NCBI GenBank assembly: GCA_900757485.1
Contig: CAAEOA010000016.1
Location: 1-6,789 of the forward strand
Direction: 5' to 3'
Length of the DNA: 6,789 nucleotides
Source: Oscillospiraceae bacterium
Lineage (GTDB): Bacteria; Bacillota; Clostridia; Oscillospirales; Ruminococcaceae
This document shows, one piece after another, positions 1-6,680 of the stretch (its first letter is position 1; each line of letters opens with the position of its first letter). Position numbers and translations under genes: made by a program. The notes below the pieces were generated by a model that was given only the letters and a program-made list of their open reading frames with translations, did not search any database and had not been told where the DNA came from.

Positions 1-1
1 G

Positions 2-1162
2 GTACAATATCCTGTCAGGTATAAACCGGCTTTTCATTGTGCGGATGCATTACACAACCGCATTTTTCAGGTGAGCAAAAGGACCTTGGAACTTTGCATG
101 CATGAGCACTATGAGGACTGCCCATGGCGGGAACAGGCGCTTTATGCAATGGACTCTCGAAATCAGATGCTTTGCGGGTATTATATATTCGACGATGTTA
201 CCTTTGCACAGGCAAGTTTGCGTCTGCTTGCATTGGGACAGCGGGAAGACGGTCTGCTCGAACTCTGTGCGCCGGCAAGGGTAGGAGTCACCATTCCGGT
301 GTTTTCTCTGAGCTTTGTTACGGCGGTATGGGAAAATATACTCTTTGGCGGAGGAAAAGATTTTGCATGTGAGATGCTGCCGGCTGTGGAACGGATTATG
401 GAGGTGTTTGCCTCCCGGCAGGAGACAAACGGGCTTTTAGGTCGATTTACTCAGACGCCTTACTGGAATTTTTATGAATGGAGTCCATGCTTAGATGGTG
501 AGGTTATTTTCCGGGAGCAGGAGTTGTCTCCGCGTTATGAGGCGCCGCTGAATGCTTTTTATCTAATGGCGTTGCAGGCGGCAGAAAAACTGGCCAGCTG
601 TCTTGGAAACGAGAAGCTTGCACAAGTTTATCACAAAAGACAAAAAGAGGTAAAACGGGGAATACAGAATTTCTGGAACTCGGAAAGAGGTGCTTTTGCC
701 ACCTTCTTAGAAAATGGGGAGCAAAGTCACTATGATAAACTGACAAACGCACTGATTTTATCTGCTGATGGCTGTACAAAAGCGCAATCGGATATGGTGC
801 TTCAGCAGCTTACAGAGCGTAACGGTATTCTTTCTGATATTACGCTCAGCTGTCGGATTTTTCTGTATGAGGCTCTTATGCGACAGCCGGATAGATATGG
901 TCGTTGGGTAATGGAGGATATTGCCCGGATATGGGGAAATATGCTTTTTTCTGGAGCTACCAGCTTTTGGGAAACTGCTGCCGGAGCGGATGATTTTGGT
1001 AAAGCGGGTAGCTTGTGCCACGGCTGGTCTGCTATCCCGATCTATTTTTACTATCGATATCTGCTGGGGATTATTCCGGGGCAGGAAAAACGGGAACCGG
1101 TGTTCTGTGGCATTTACGATGCCAAAGAGGAACGCGAAGATTATTTAAAAGCATCATATTAG
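2..1162 (+). CDS. GH78 alpha-L-rhamnosidase-like glycoside hydrolase, 5'-partial, C-terminal domain apparently missing
   Basis: The frame is open to the left window edge, so the start lies outside; a GTG at 71 is in frame but internal to conserved sequence. The protein should hydrolyse terminal alpha-L-rhamnose by inversion in an (alpha/alpha)6 barrel. The segment HEHYEDCPWREQALYAMD places acidic residues at nt 116-118 (Asp), 131-133 (Glu, the expected general acid) and 152-154 (Asp), the D-x4-E-x6-D spacing known for GH78. Further on come YWNFYEWS, then SFWE with Glu at nt 971-973 (expected general base), and SLCHGWSA leading into the final barrel helix and LLGI. Most GH78 enzymes continue into a C-terminal beta-sandwich; here the stop comes about 30 residues after LLGI, just as such a domain would begin. 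The next bases look like recombinase sequence, so the end may be a rearrangement junction. No signal peptide can be judged. The family is secure; rhamnose specificity is inferred. Confidence 0.85.
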   Translation, partial: VQYPVRYKPAFHCADALHNRIFQVSKRTLELCMHEHYEDCPWREQALYAMDSRNQMLCGYYIFDDVTFAQASLRLLALGQREDGLLELCAPARVGVTIPVFSLSFVTAVWENILFGGGKDFACEMLPAVERIMEVFASRQETNGLLGRFTQTPYWNFYEWSPCLDGEVIFREQELSPRYEAPLNAFYLMALQAAEKLASCLGNEKLAQVYHKRQKEVKRGIQNFWNSERGAFATFLENGEQSHYDKLTNALILSADGCTKAQSDMVLQQLTERNGILSDITLSCRIFLYEALMRQPDRYGRWVMEDIARIWGNMLFSGATSFWETAAGADDFGKAGSLCHGWSAIPIYFYYRYLLGIIPGQEKREPVFCGIYDAKEEREDYLKASY

Positions 1163-1249
1163 TTAGGCAGATTTTGTTTTGGCTTTATCAGTTCAGAAAG
1201 CTTGATACAAACAAGTTGGAACATCGCCATCATTTGATTGATAATTTTT
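1159..1249 (+). pseudogene. Remnant of large serine recombinase C-terminal region
   Basis: In the frame of position 1165 the DNA reads RQILFWLYQF followed by RKLDTNKLEHRHHLIDNF. This matches the pattern I know from C-terminal parts of clostridial large serine recombinases (roughly FWL..FR.LD....R..LIDxF, normally followed by N.[IV]YLYDDK). Only about 28 codons remain. The left side abuts the end of the GH78 gene, and the right side is cut at the terminus of the IS3 element, where the expected YLYDDK segment is absent. It has no start of its own and cannot be functional. The assignment is from remembered family pattern, without alignment, so a chance resemblance is possible. Confidence 0.45.
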
Positions 1250-1341
1250 TGGACTTTAGTCAAGAGAGTAGATACAAAAAAGTAAAACCCTTATGAAAAA
1301 GCGATTTCATTTATGCAGGGATAGATAAAATACGAACAATA

Positions 1342-2236
1342 CTATCCTTGTATATATGCTTGTTCCATTGCGTTAGGAGTTAGATTGCCAATGGTACCAT
1401 GAGGTCTTTTTGAATTGTAAAAGCCCTCTATGTACTCAAAAATGGATATCTTCAGATTTTGAAAAGAACTGTAAGATCGTCGATTTGTTTTCTCTTTTTT
1501 GAGAAATTTGAAAAAACTTTCGGTAACAGCATTATCAAAAGGGTATCCCTTCTTGGAAAATGACTGTACGACATTCAAATCATCCAATAGCTTTCTAAAA
1601 GCAAAAGCAGTGTATTGAGAAACCACGATCAGAATGAAACATAAGGCCATAGGGTGCATTACGCTTGGAACACGCTTTTTTGAATACAGAAATGACTAAA
1701 TCTGCATCGGGTTTGCCGGATATATCCCACGAAATGACTTTTCTGGAATAGAGGTCTATGATAACACAAAGATAGTACCATTTCCCGGCCGCCTTGAGGT
1801 AAGTATGTCACTGACCCATACCAGATTAGGTGCTTTTTGGATGAATGCTGTTCTAATTGATTACTACATTCTTTTTCAGGATTGTTTTTTTGGGTATACT
1901 GGTGCACTGGTAGACATTTTTGGCAACACCATAGACTTCATGAGACGGTACACTCTCCCGACACTGACATGAATGCCATAATCACGTTCAAGAACATAGG
2001 CTATTTTATATGCGCCGAGTCTTTTCTTGGTTTCAGCATAAATATGTAAAATAAGAGTTCTCAGCTTTTGATTTTCAGATACTCTGGGAGCCGGAGGTTG
2101 ATGAAAATGCTTGTAATATGTACTCCTGTTAACACGAAGAACTCTGCAAAGAGTCTTGATTTTATGCTGAAACCGTAGCTTGTGGACAGCGTTTAGTCTT
2201 TGTCCGAGTGTAGCGTGAATACGGCAATCGTTTTTT
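1342..2236 (-). pseudogene. IS3-family transposase OrfB (DDE integrase core), broken by several indels
   Basis: Reading down the - strand, OrfB homology continues across five segments in shifting frames. About 2236-1876 gives the N-terminal part (QRLNAVHKLRF, then RSTYYKHFHQPPAP and KKRLGAYKI) and ends in TGA. About 1890-1845 gives NNPEKECSNQLEQH. About 1845-1806 gives APNLVWVSDI with the first catalytic Asp. About 1803-1622 gives AAGKWYYLCVIIDLYSRKVI up to HSDRG with the second Asp. About 1620-1342 gives SQYTAF through NAVTESFFKFLK with the catalytic Glu, and ends YIQG. With frames repaired, 35 residues separate the second Asp and the Glu, the DD(35)E spacing of this family. Four single-base-scale indels are needed, near 1885-1891, 1843-1847, 1803-1808 and 1618-1623, so no full-length protein can be made. 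The longest open pieces are 1342-1659 and 1659-1907. Confidence 0.85.
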
Positions 2237-2464
2237 TAATATGAGATTTTCCTCTTCAAGCTGAGCCATACGCTTTTGAAGTTCCGTGATTTGTTTGGCT
2301 GTTAATGCCTCTCCGTCCTCTGTTCTGACAGAAGAGTATTGCTTGATCCATTTTCCGATGGCACTCATTGAGATGCCATATTCTTTGGAAAGCTGTGATT
2401 GTGTGCGATCGTTTTGATAAAGAGTAACGATCGATTTTTTAAAATCTTCATCATATGCTTTCAC
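2162..2464 (-). CDS. IS3-family transposase OrfA (helix-turn-helix plus leucine zipper), altered 3' end
   Basis: OrfA binds the IS ends and is normally fused to OrfB by programmed -1 frameshifting. The first 78 residues look intact: an HTH of the transposase_8 type (DEDFKKSIVTLYQN, then SQLSKEYGISMSAIGKWIKQY) and a heptad-rich coiled coil (ITELQKRMAQLEEENLILKK) for dimerisation. After the A7 run at nt 2231-2237 the reading frame gives RLPYSRYTRTK, which is unlike the family. The next frame gives TIAVFTLHSDKD then a stop, which does look like a normal OrfA end, so a base has probably been lost at the run. The start is GTG at 2464, exactly at the junction with activase sequence. No family-like leader or promoter remains upstream. 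Expression is doubtful. Confidence 0.75.
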   Translation of the reverse strand: MKAYDEDFKKSIVTLYQNDRTQSQLSKEYGISMSAIGKWIKQYSSVRTEDGEALTAKQITELQKRMAQLEEENLILKKRLPYSRYTRTKTKRCPQATVSA

Positions 2465-3268
2465 AATCCAGAAACTTTATCAACTTCTCCAGATGTTTTA
2501 TTTTCATCCGTTAAATGCATTCACTGTGGCAGATGTTTGATAATTTGTCCAGAACATCATAAAGTGGACGGAGATCATATGAAGTTTGACCGAATCGGGT
2601 GTCTTAAATGCGGTAAATGTGCTGAAGCGTGTCCTACTGGTGCTTTGATGATTTGCGGCAAGCCGATGACTGTGCAAGAGGTTATGGAAGAGGTTTGCAA
2701 GGATTTTGAGTATTACAAGGTAAGTGGTGGCGGAGTGACCTTGTCTGGCGGCGAATGTCTATTACAGCCCATGTTTTCATCCGAGTTACTGAAGCAAGCT
2801 AAAAATTTAGGAATTAACACTGCGGTAGAAAGTGCATTTTTTGTTTCGTGGGATTCGATTGAAACTGTGATCCCATTTGTAGATTTGTTTTTTGCAGATC
2901 TGAAACTTGCCGATTCTCAAAAACATAAGTTTTATACTGGTCAGGATAATGTAGTTATTATTAAAAATATTAAGAAATTAGCGGAAAGAGCAGAAAAAAG
3001 AATCATTATCCGTATTCCGCTCATACCTGGGATAAATGATTCAAAGAAAGAAATGAGCAAATTTGCTTCGATTATAAGAAATTTTGGCAATGGGATAAGT
3101 GGTATCGAATTGCTAAGGTATAATTATCTGGCTCGTTCCAAATATGAAATTTTGGGCGTTCCTTATAATGATTTCGGAAATAAAGCCCAATCGGATGAAA
3201 AGATGAAAGACTTGGCTAACAGTCTAAGCAACTTTTTGTCTGAAGATATTCCTGTGGTCTTCAGGTAA
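2462..3268 (+). pseudogene. Glycyl-radical-enzyme activating protein (radical SAM), N-terminally truncated by the IS junction
   Basis: Intact members use a radical SAM [4Fe-4S] cluster and S-adenosylmethionine to install a glycyl radical on a partner enzyme. What remains starts at HNPE, the motif that directly follows the third Cys of CxxxCxxC in this family. The radical SAM cysteines and the roughly 30-40 residues before them are replaced by IS sequence. Two ferredoxin-type clusters are present: CIHCGRCLIICP (first Cys codon 2516-2518) and CLKCGKCAEACP. Then follow GGGVTLSGGE (SAM-binding GGE motif), DLFFADLK, RIPLIPGIND and YNYLARSKYE, all in family order, ending at a TAA. The frame is open back to a TTG at 2399 inside orfA, but those residues (MCAIVLIKSNDRFFKIFIIC) are the antisense of orfA and supply only isolated Cys residues. 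Without the SAM cluster it should be inactive. The partner enzyme is not in the window. The gene is more AT-rich than the two glycosidase genes. Confidence 0.85.
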
Positions 3269-3573
3269 GCATAAAACATTAAAAATCTATGTCAACAAAG
3301 GGTTGATATCAACTATTTACTGGTACAGAGACAAATTGAAAATAGACGTAATTTTATGGAAAATTAACTATTGCTTTTTGGACCCGGGAATTTTTCGGAG
3401 ATGAAGATGCTTGGTATATTTAAACAACTTAATAATAAAATTTAACATCTGTAAGTTAAATGCAAGTTTGTGATTTTAAATATACGGTTAAAACACCTCG
3501 TTTTACTCAAAAATGTCGTGACCACGGAGATTGAGAATAAATATGGTCAAATACAAAACGATTGATTAAAAAG
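3269..3573. other. AT-rich intergenic stretch without a recognisable gene
   Basis: Between the activase stop and the hairpin at 3574 the sequence is strongly AT-rich, and all frames are broken by frequent stops. I see one perfect 12-bp palindrome (3302-3313), annotated separately, and no T-tract terminator for the activase remnant, no RNA gene and no convincing promoter. It may be decayed coding or mobile-element DNA. Confidence 0.5.
3302..3313. repeat. 12-bp perfect palindrome GTTGATATCAAC
   Basis: The palindrome is perfect and lies 33 bp after the activase stop codon. The left half also overlaps a second short inverted pair (TCAAC, five-base gap, GTTGA). It could be an operator-like dyad or a weak hairpin, but no T-run follows, so it is not a clear terminator. 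In AT-rich DNA a chance palindrome of this length is possible. Confidence 0.3.
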
Positions 3574-3608
3574 CAGGCAGCGGTTGTTTAAGATAAAACC
3601 GCTGCCTG
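3574..3608 (-). terminator. Strong hairpin, Rho-independent terminator when read on the - strand
   Basis: The arms CAGGCAGCGGTT (3574-3585) and AACCGCTGCCTG (3597-3608) pair perfectly over 12 bp with an 11-nt loop. On the - strand the GC-rich stem is followed directly by CTTTTTAAT, the classic terminator layout. On the + strand no T-run follows; the stem instead lies 20 nt before the ATG of the 71-codon ORF. It could end transcription coming from the GH38 gene, whose stop is about 310 bp away and has no closer good terminator. It may also act as a structured leader for the small ORF. Confidence 0.65.
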
Positions 3609-3616
3609 ACATTAAT

Positions 3617-3624
3617 GAAGGAAA
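3617..3624 (+). promoter_or_regulatory. Ribosome binding site of the 71-codon ORF
   Basis: GAAGGAAA lies with its AAGGA core 6 nt before the ATG at 3629. It decides the start: the upstream in-frame TTG at 3584 lies inside the hairpin stem and has no such site. Confidence 0.6.
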
Positions 3625-3628
3625 GAAA

Positions 3629-3844
3629 ATGAAAGAAATAGATGTTAATAATAAAATGCAAATAGATAGAGAAGTCAGTGGATGTAAGGTCCACCTTACT
3701 TTTGAAGAACCAATGAATCCTACTGTGGTTAAAAATGTGATTTATACCAAAAAATCACCAATTGAGTACAATAAGGATGTTCAGACCTATTGCACAAGAA
3801 AAGTTATCTTTTTACGCTACATGAAGGGTTTCGAATCAAACTAG
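3629..3844 (+). CDS. Hypothetical protein, 71 residues, possibly mobile-element associated
   Basis: I do not recognise this gene with confidence. The start at 3629 is chosen for its AAGGA ribosome binding site. The protein begins MKEIDVNNKM, then has a segment REVSGCKVHLTFEEPMNP that looks like a short beta-type module. This vaguely recalls small proteins encoded beside serine recombinases and TnpW-like ORFs of clostridial transposons. The second half (KKSPIEYNKDVQTYCTRK onward) is lysine- and tyrosine-rich, lacks any motif I know, and might be out of frame after an indel. There is no signal peptide or membrane segment. It stands alone: 360 bp after the activase remnant and converging on the GH38 gene, with a strong hairpin in its leader. 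The recombinase remnant at 1159 gives mild support to a mobile-element origin. It could also be a spurious or decayed ORF. Confidence 0.45.
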   Translation: MKEIDVNNKMQIDREVSGCKVHLTFEEPMNPTVVKNVIYTKKSPIEYNKDVQTYCTRKVIFLRYMKGFESN

Positions 3845-3872
3845 AACTTTTTTCCTTGTTCTAAACTTTTTT
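3842..3872 (+). terminator. Weak candidate terminator after the 71-codon ORF
   Basis: TAGAAC (3842-3847, including the stop codon) can pair with GTTCTA (3858-3863) around a 10-nt loop, followed by AAC and a run of six T at 3867-3872. The stem is only 6 bp and AT-rich, so termination would be weak. Confidence 0.35.
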
Positions 3873-3915
3873 ATTGCCGAATTTACAATTATCATCATTA
3901 AGTTTTCAATTTCGT

Positions 3916-6666
3916 TTATGCTTCATTAAACAAGTGAATGGTTTTGATTTCTCCCTTTGAAATTTTGGCGGATACAGTTCCATCTGATTCTACTGCAATC
4001 GGGGATAGATTTCTTTCGCAGATATCTGTATAGCAGGCTCTGTTATATGGCGTGCAAAGAGTAAATATTCCACCTTCACCAACTGCATAAATTCTTATAA
4101 TAATCCCGTTTCCATCTTCAGCAGGTTTGAGTGCAGCCAGTGCAGCATCTCCTTGCGCGGTGATCAAGCTGTTCTTCTTGGGAAGACGACCGGTTCTGCT
4201 TGTTCCGCTGATATACTGAACAGGATTGTTTAGGTCGTGTTCGCGGGCAATGAGTTCCGCATGATTTTCTTCTTGAACGGACAGCAAAGAGATACAGGTC
4301 TTATGAATGTAGGTTTCAGGATACGGATCCGGATCATAAGAAGAACGAACCAAACAAACCGACATCTCATCATTATACGCACGAAAGCCATATTTATTAT
4401 CCGCAAACAACATCATTCCTCCGGCGGCAATGAACGAGCTTGCCGGAACATCTTCCCGAATCGGTTCGTGTTCAAAAATACCGGACGGAATATTACGCAT
4501 AACTTTTTGAAAAGGCGTATTCCACACAAAGTCGAGTCTGGGGATGAACTGTCCTCTGTGCCCTACTTCCAACCATTCAAATTCCGTTTCAAAGCGCAGT
4601 ACATCGCTGTCATGATCAAGCTGTACATCCACGCGGATTATACTGTTGTTAAAGTTCAATTCATAACGGATTGACTGCCGCAAACCGCCGGTACGGTTAA
4701 TGATCTTAATTTCCTGCGTCTCATTGAGGATTTGCTTTGCGGCAGTTCTGCCCAGACGCCATGCAGACATACCCGCATCCTGCTCCAAAGTATAAACTAA
4801 ATGCGCCGTCGGTTGATGCACCAGCTCTTTGCCGCTCTTTTTATCATACAGCGAAATTAGCTGCATTGTTTTTTCGTCAAAGACTGCTTTAAGCTTGCTG
4901 TTTTCCAAAACATTCTGCGGAATAATTTCTCTTTTACAATCCAGCGCAACATTTCTGATTTCTACATTTCCACTGTCGCAGTCTCGCATGATAATGGTTT
5001 CATAGCCCATCGGCGGAACAGTTACTTTTACGAATAACTTGAATTGGTTTTCCCAGAACGGATGCGGACTCGGCGGAGTGGCAGAATGCTCCAACAGTGT
5101 ACCATCACTGGCATAGACCTGTAAATTAGCAAGATCATATGGCCATGCCCATATATTCAGTTGCTGCACACCGGTCTTTGGCTGACTAGTCGTGTTAAAC
5201 AGATGGTATATACGAACGCGTCCGCTGCCGCGTTCCGCCATACTGATTCCATAGGTATTAAGGCGTGCACCCGGCGCAGCTCCTACTGAAAATAGTTCGT
5301 CGTCAGGATATAGTTCAATATCGGAAGTATCAATTTTTTCTGCAATACATCGCATAGCATTCTGCGCGGCAACATTAGCATATGATACAGCCTCCTGAAA
5401 GCGTCCCATCGCATGTTCTCTGGTGTCTATCACACAGGAACCGGGCAAAATATCATGGAACTGATTAAATAAAACGCGCTCCCATGCATCTTTCAATTTT
5501 TCCATAGGATAGGCTTCGCTGCCTACTGTACGCGAAAGTGCACAAAGTGTTTCCGCATCATACAACCTTTGTTCACCGATTCGATTTGCCATTTTAATAC
5601 GGCTTTGAGAAGTATAACAACCTTGAAATACGTAGTTCATTTCATGATCCAAGACAGGAATCCGATCGTGGTATTCCTGCTCTACCGTCTCAAAAAAACT
5701 ACGAAGGGTACCAAAGACAATAGTCGGTGCAAGCGGCCATGTGCAGTATTCGGTAAGACGCAAAATGTCACGTCTTGAAGGACCACCGCCATGATCTCCC
5801 ACGCCGTATAGCCGCAATGCCCGTTTAAAACCGGTATGTCCGCAAATATCCAATGCATCGGTAAAAATTTCGGGGCTGACAAGCGATAAATAAAAAAACG
5901 GATCCTCGTAAGCCAAAACACTCTTTCCCGAAGGAGCTTGATAACGAAACAAGTATTCCTTTGTTGCGTATCCTCTGCCAAAGTACATGTACTTTACTCC
6001 GCCGGCATTGAGAAGTTCCGGTAAATTCACATGATGTCCAAATGTATCGGGCTCAAAATCAATTGTTAATTCGTCCTCTGGGATACCAAAGGTACGCTTT
6101 ATATAGTCTTTTGTATAAAGTATATGTCGGCAATCACTTTCTGCAGAGGGCATATTTTGATCGGCTTCCACCCATGAAGAAGCTGTTACCTCCCAGCGTC
6201 CCTCGTGAATTCTTTGCGCAATTTCATCGAGCATCCAAGGCGCATAATCTTCTATGATTTTATAAGTGGACGCTTGTGACTGTGAAAAAATAAATTGAGG
6301 AAATTCTCGGATTAAATCCAACATGGTACGAAAGGTATCAACGACAGTGGACACCGTTTCACTGAAATCCCACTGCCAGTTCATGTCGATATGTGCATGA
6401 GCCACCATGTGAAGGGTATACGACTTCGCCCACGCACTCAGTGGTTGAAGATTCTTTTCACAACGAAGACAATCTTCTTTAGTCAACGCTCCGTTTTCTT
6501 TATAAGTACGATATAATGTTTCAATTTCTTGTTCAAACAAAGCGTCCGGTTCTCTTTTTTCGACTACATATAATTTTTGTAAATAAGCCATCTGCGAGAG
6601 GATTCGTTCATCCCATTTTCCTCTTTGATGCGAACGTATTTGATGCAATTTATCATTATAGTTCAT
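3916..6666 (-). CDS. GH38 alpha-mannosidase, full length
   Basis: This zinc-dependent retaining alpha-mannosidase of 916 residues probably acts in the cytoplasm, as no signal peptide is seen. The start at 6666 is fixed by AAGGAGAG 6 nt upstream; an in-frame start at 6753 would add 29 unlike residues and lacks such a site. In order: a helical N-terminus; the catalytic (beta/alpha) domain from about residue 83 with HAHIDMNW (metal ligands His92 and Asp94); SSWVEADQNMPSAES; EPDTFGHHVNLPELL (nucleophile and metal ligand Asp207); DHGGGPSR at 291-298; then NQFHDILPGSC with His404 as the fourth metal ligand, leading into the middle helical domain. The C-terminal beta domains run from about 500 to 916. 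Length and motif order fit bacterial GH38 enzymes. It probably removes alpha-mannose from glycans or mannosides; linkage preference cannot be read. It appears monocistronic here and converges on the remnants to its left. No frame damage is seen. Confidence 0.93.
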   Translation of the reverse strand: MNYNDKLHQIRSHQRGKWDERILSQMAYLQKLYVVEKREPDALFEQEIETLYRTYKENGALTKEDCLRCEKNLQPLSAWAKSYTLHMVAHAHIDMNWQWDFSETVSTVVDTFRTMLDLIREFPQFIFSQSQASTYKIIEDYAPWMLDEIAQRIHEGRWEVTASSWVEADQNMPSAESDCRHILYTKDYIKRTFGIPEDELTIDFEPDTFGHHVNLPELLNAGGVKYMYFGRGYATKEYLFRYQAPSGKSVLAYEDPFFYLSLVSPEIFTDALDICGHTGFKRALRLYGVGDHGGGPSRRDILRLTEYCTWPLAPTIVFGTLRSFFETVEQEYHDRIPVLDHEMNYVFQGCYTSQSRIKMANRIGEQRLYDAETLCALSRTVGSEAYPMEKLKDAWERVLFNQFHDILPGSCVIDTREHAMGRFQEAVSYANVAAQNAMRCIAEKIDTSDIELYPDDELFSVGAAPGARLNTYGISMAERGSGRVRIYHLFNTTSQPKTGVQQLNIWAWPYDLANLQVYASDGTLLEHSATPPSPHPFWENQFKLFVKVTVPPMGYETIIMRDCDSGNVEIRNVALDCKREIIPQNVLENSKLKAVFDEKTMQLISLYDKKSGKELVHQPTAHLVYTLEQDAGMSAWRLGRTAAKQILNETQEIKIINRTGGLRQSIRYELNFNNSIIRVDVQLDHDSDVLRFETEFEWLEVGHRGQFIPRLDFVWNTPFQKVMRNIPSGIFEHEPIREDVPASSFIAAGGMMLFADNKYGFRAYNDEMSVCLVRSSYDPDPYPETYIHKTCISLLSVQEENHAELIAREHDLNNPVQYISGTSRTGRLPKKNSLITAQGDAALAALKPAEDGNGIIIRIYAVGEGGIFTLCTPYNRACYTDICERNLSPIAVESDGTVSAKISKGEIKTIHLFNEA

Positions 6667-6672
6667 AATACA

Positions 6673-6680
6673 CTCTCCTT
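6673..6680 (-). promoter_or_regulatory. Ribosome binding site of the GH38 gene
   Basis: On the - strand AAGGAGAG lies 6 nt before the ATG at 6666, a near-ideal Shine-Dalgarno match, and it rules out the longer start at 6753. Confidence 0.8.

Larger units (their letters stand above)
1250..2464 (-). mobile_element. IS3-family insertion sequence, decayed and missing its orfA-side end
   Basis: The element carries orfA and orfB in the IS3 arrangement, both on the - strand, with a DDE transposase. The orfB-side terminus is placed at 1250, where TGGACTTTAGTCAAGAGAG begins; it starts with the TG typical of IS3-family ends and resembles terminal repeats of clostridial members. No inverted copy (CTCTTGAC...GTCCA type) occurs on the other side. 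Instead, activase coding sequence begins right at the orfA start codon, so the orfA-side terminal repeat and promoter are gone. The 1215 bp kept are close to full length for the family. With one end lost and orfB broken, it cannot transpose by itself. The exact left boundary and any target duplication cannot be shown. Confidence 0.8.

Noticed and set aside
1293..1349. Short inverted repeats (ATGAAA/TTTCAT and GGATAG/CTATCC) near the orfB end as a terminator
   Set aside because: Stems are only 6 bp, loops or T-runs do not fit a terminator well, and they probably belong to the IS end by chance.
2162..2237. Ordinary programmed -1 frameshift at the A7 run producing an OrfAB fusion
   Set aside because: Slippage of -1 from the orfA frame leads to a stop after 12 more residues beyond the lysines; OrfB lies in the other frame and is itself broken further on.
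2399..2461. Activase starting at TTG 2399 as an intact 289-residue protein
   Set aside because: These codons are the antisense of orfA, give no CxxxCxxC motif, and family similarity begins only at HNPE.
1240..2470. Target-site duplication flanking the IS
   Set aside because: The orfA-side terminus is lost, so no pair of flanking repeats can be compared.
3463..3530. Possible decayed coding stretch reading CDFKYTVKTPRFTQKC
   Set aside because: It is about 20 codons, has no start or ribosome binding site, and no family I can name.
3531..3557. TTGAGA and TACAAA as a promoter for the 71-codon ORF
   Set aside because: Spacing is 15 bp and the -10 match is poor; such pairs are expected by chance in AT-rich DNA.
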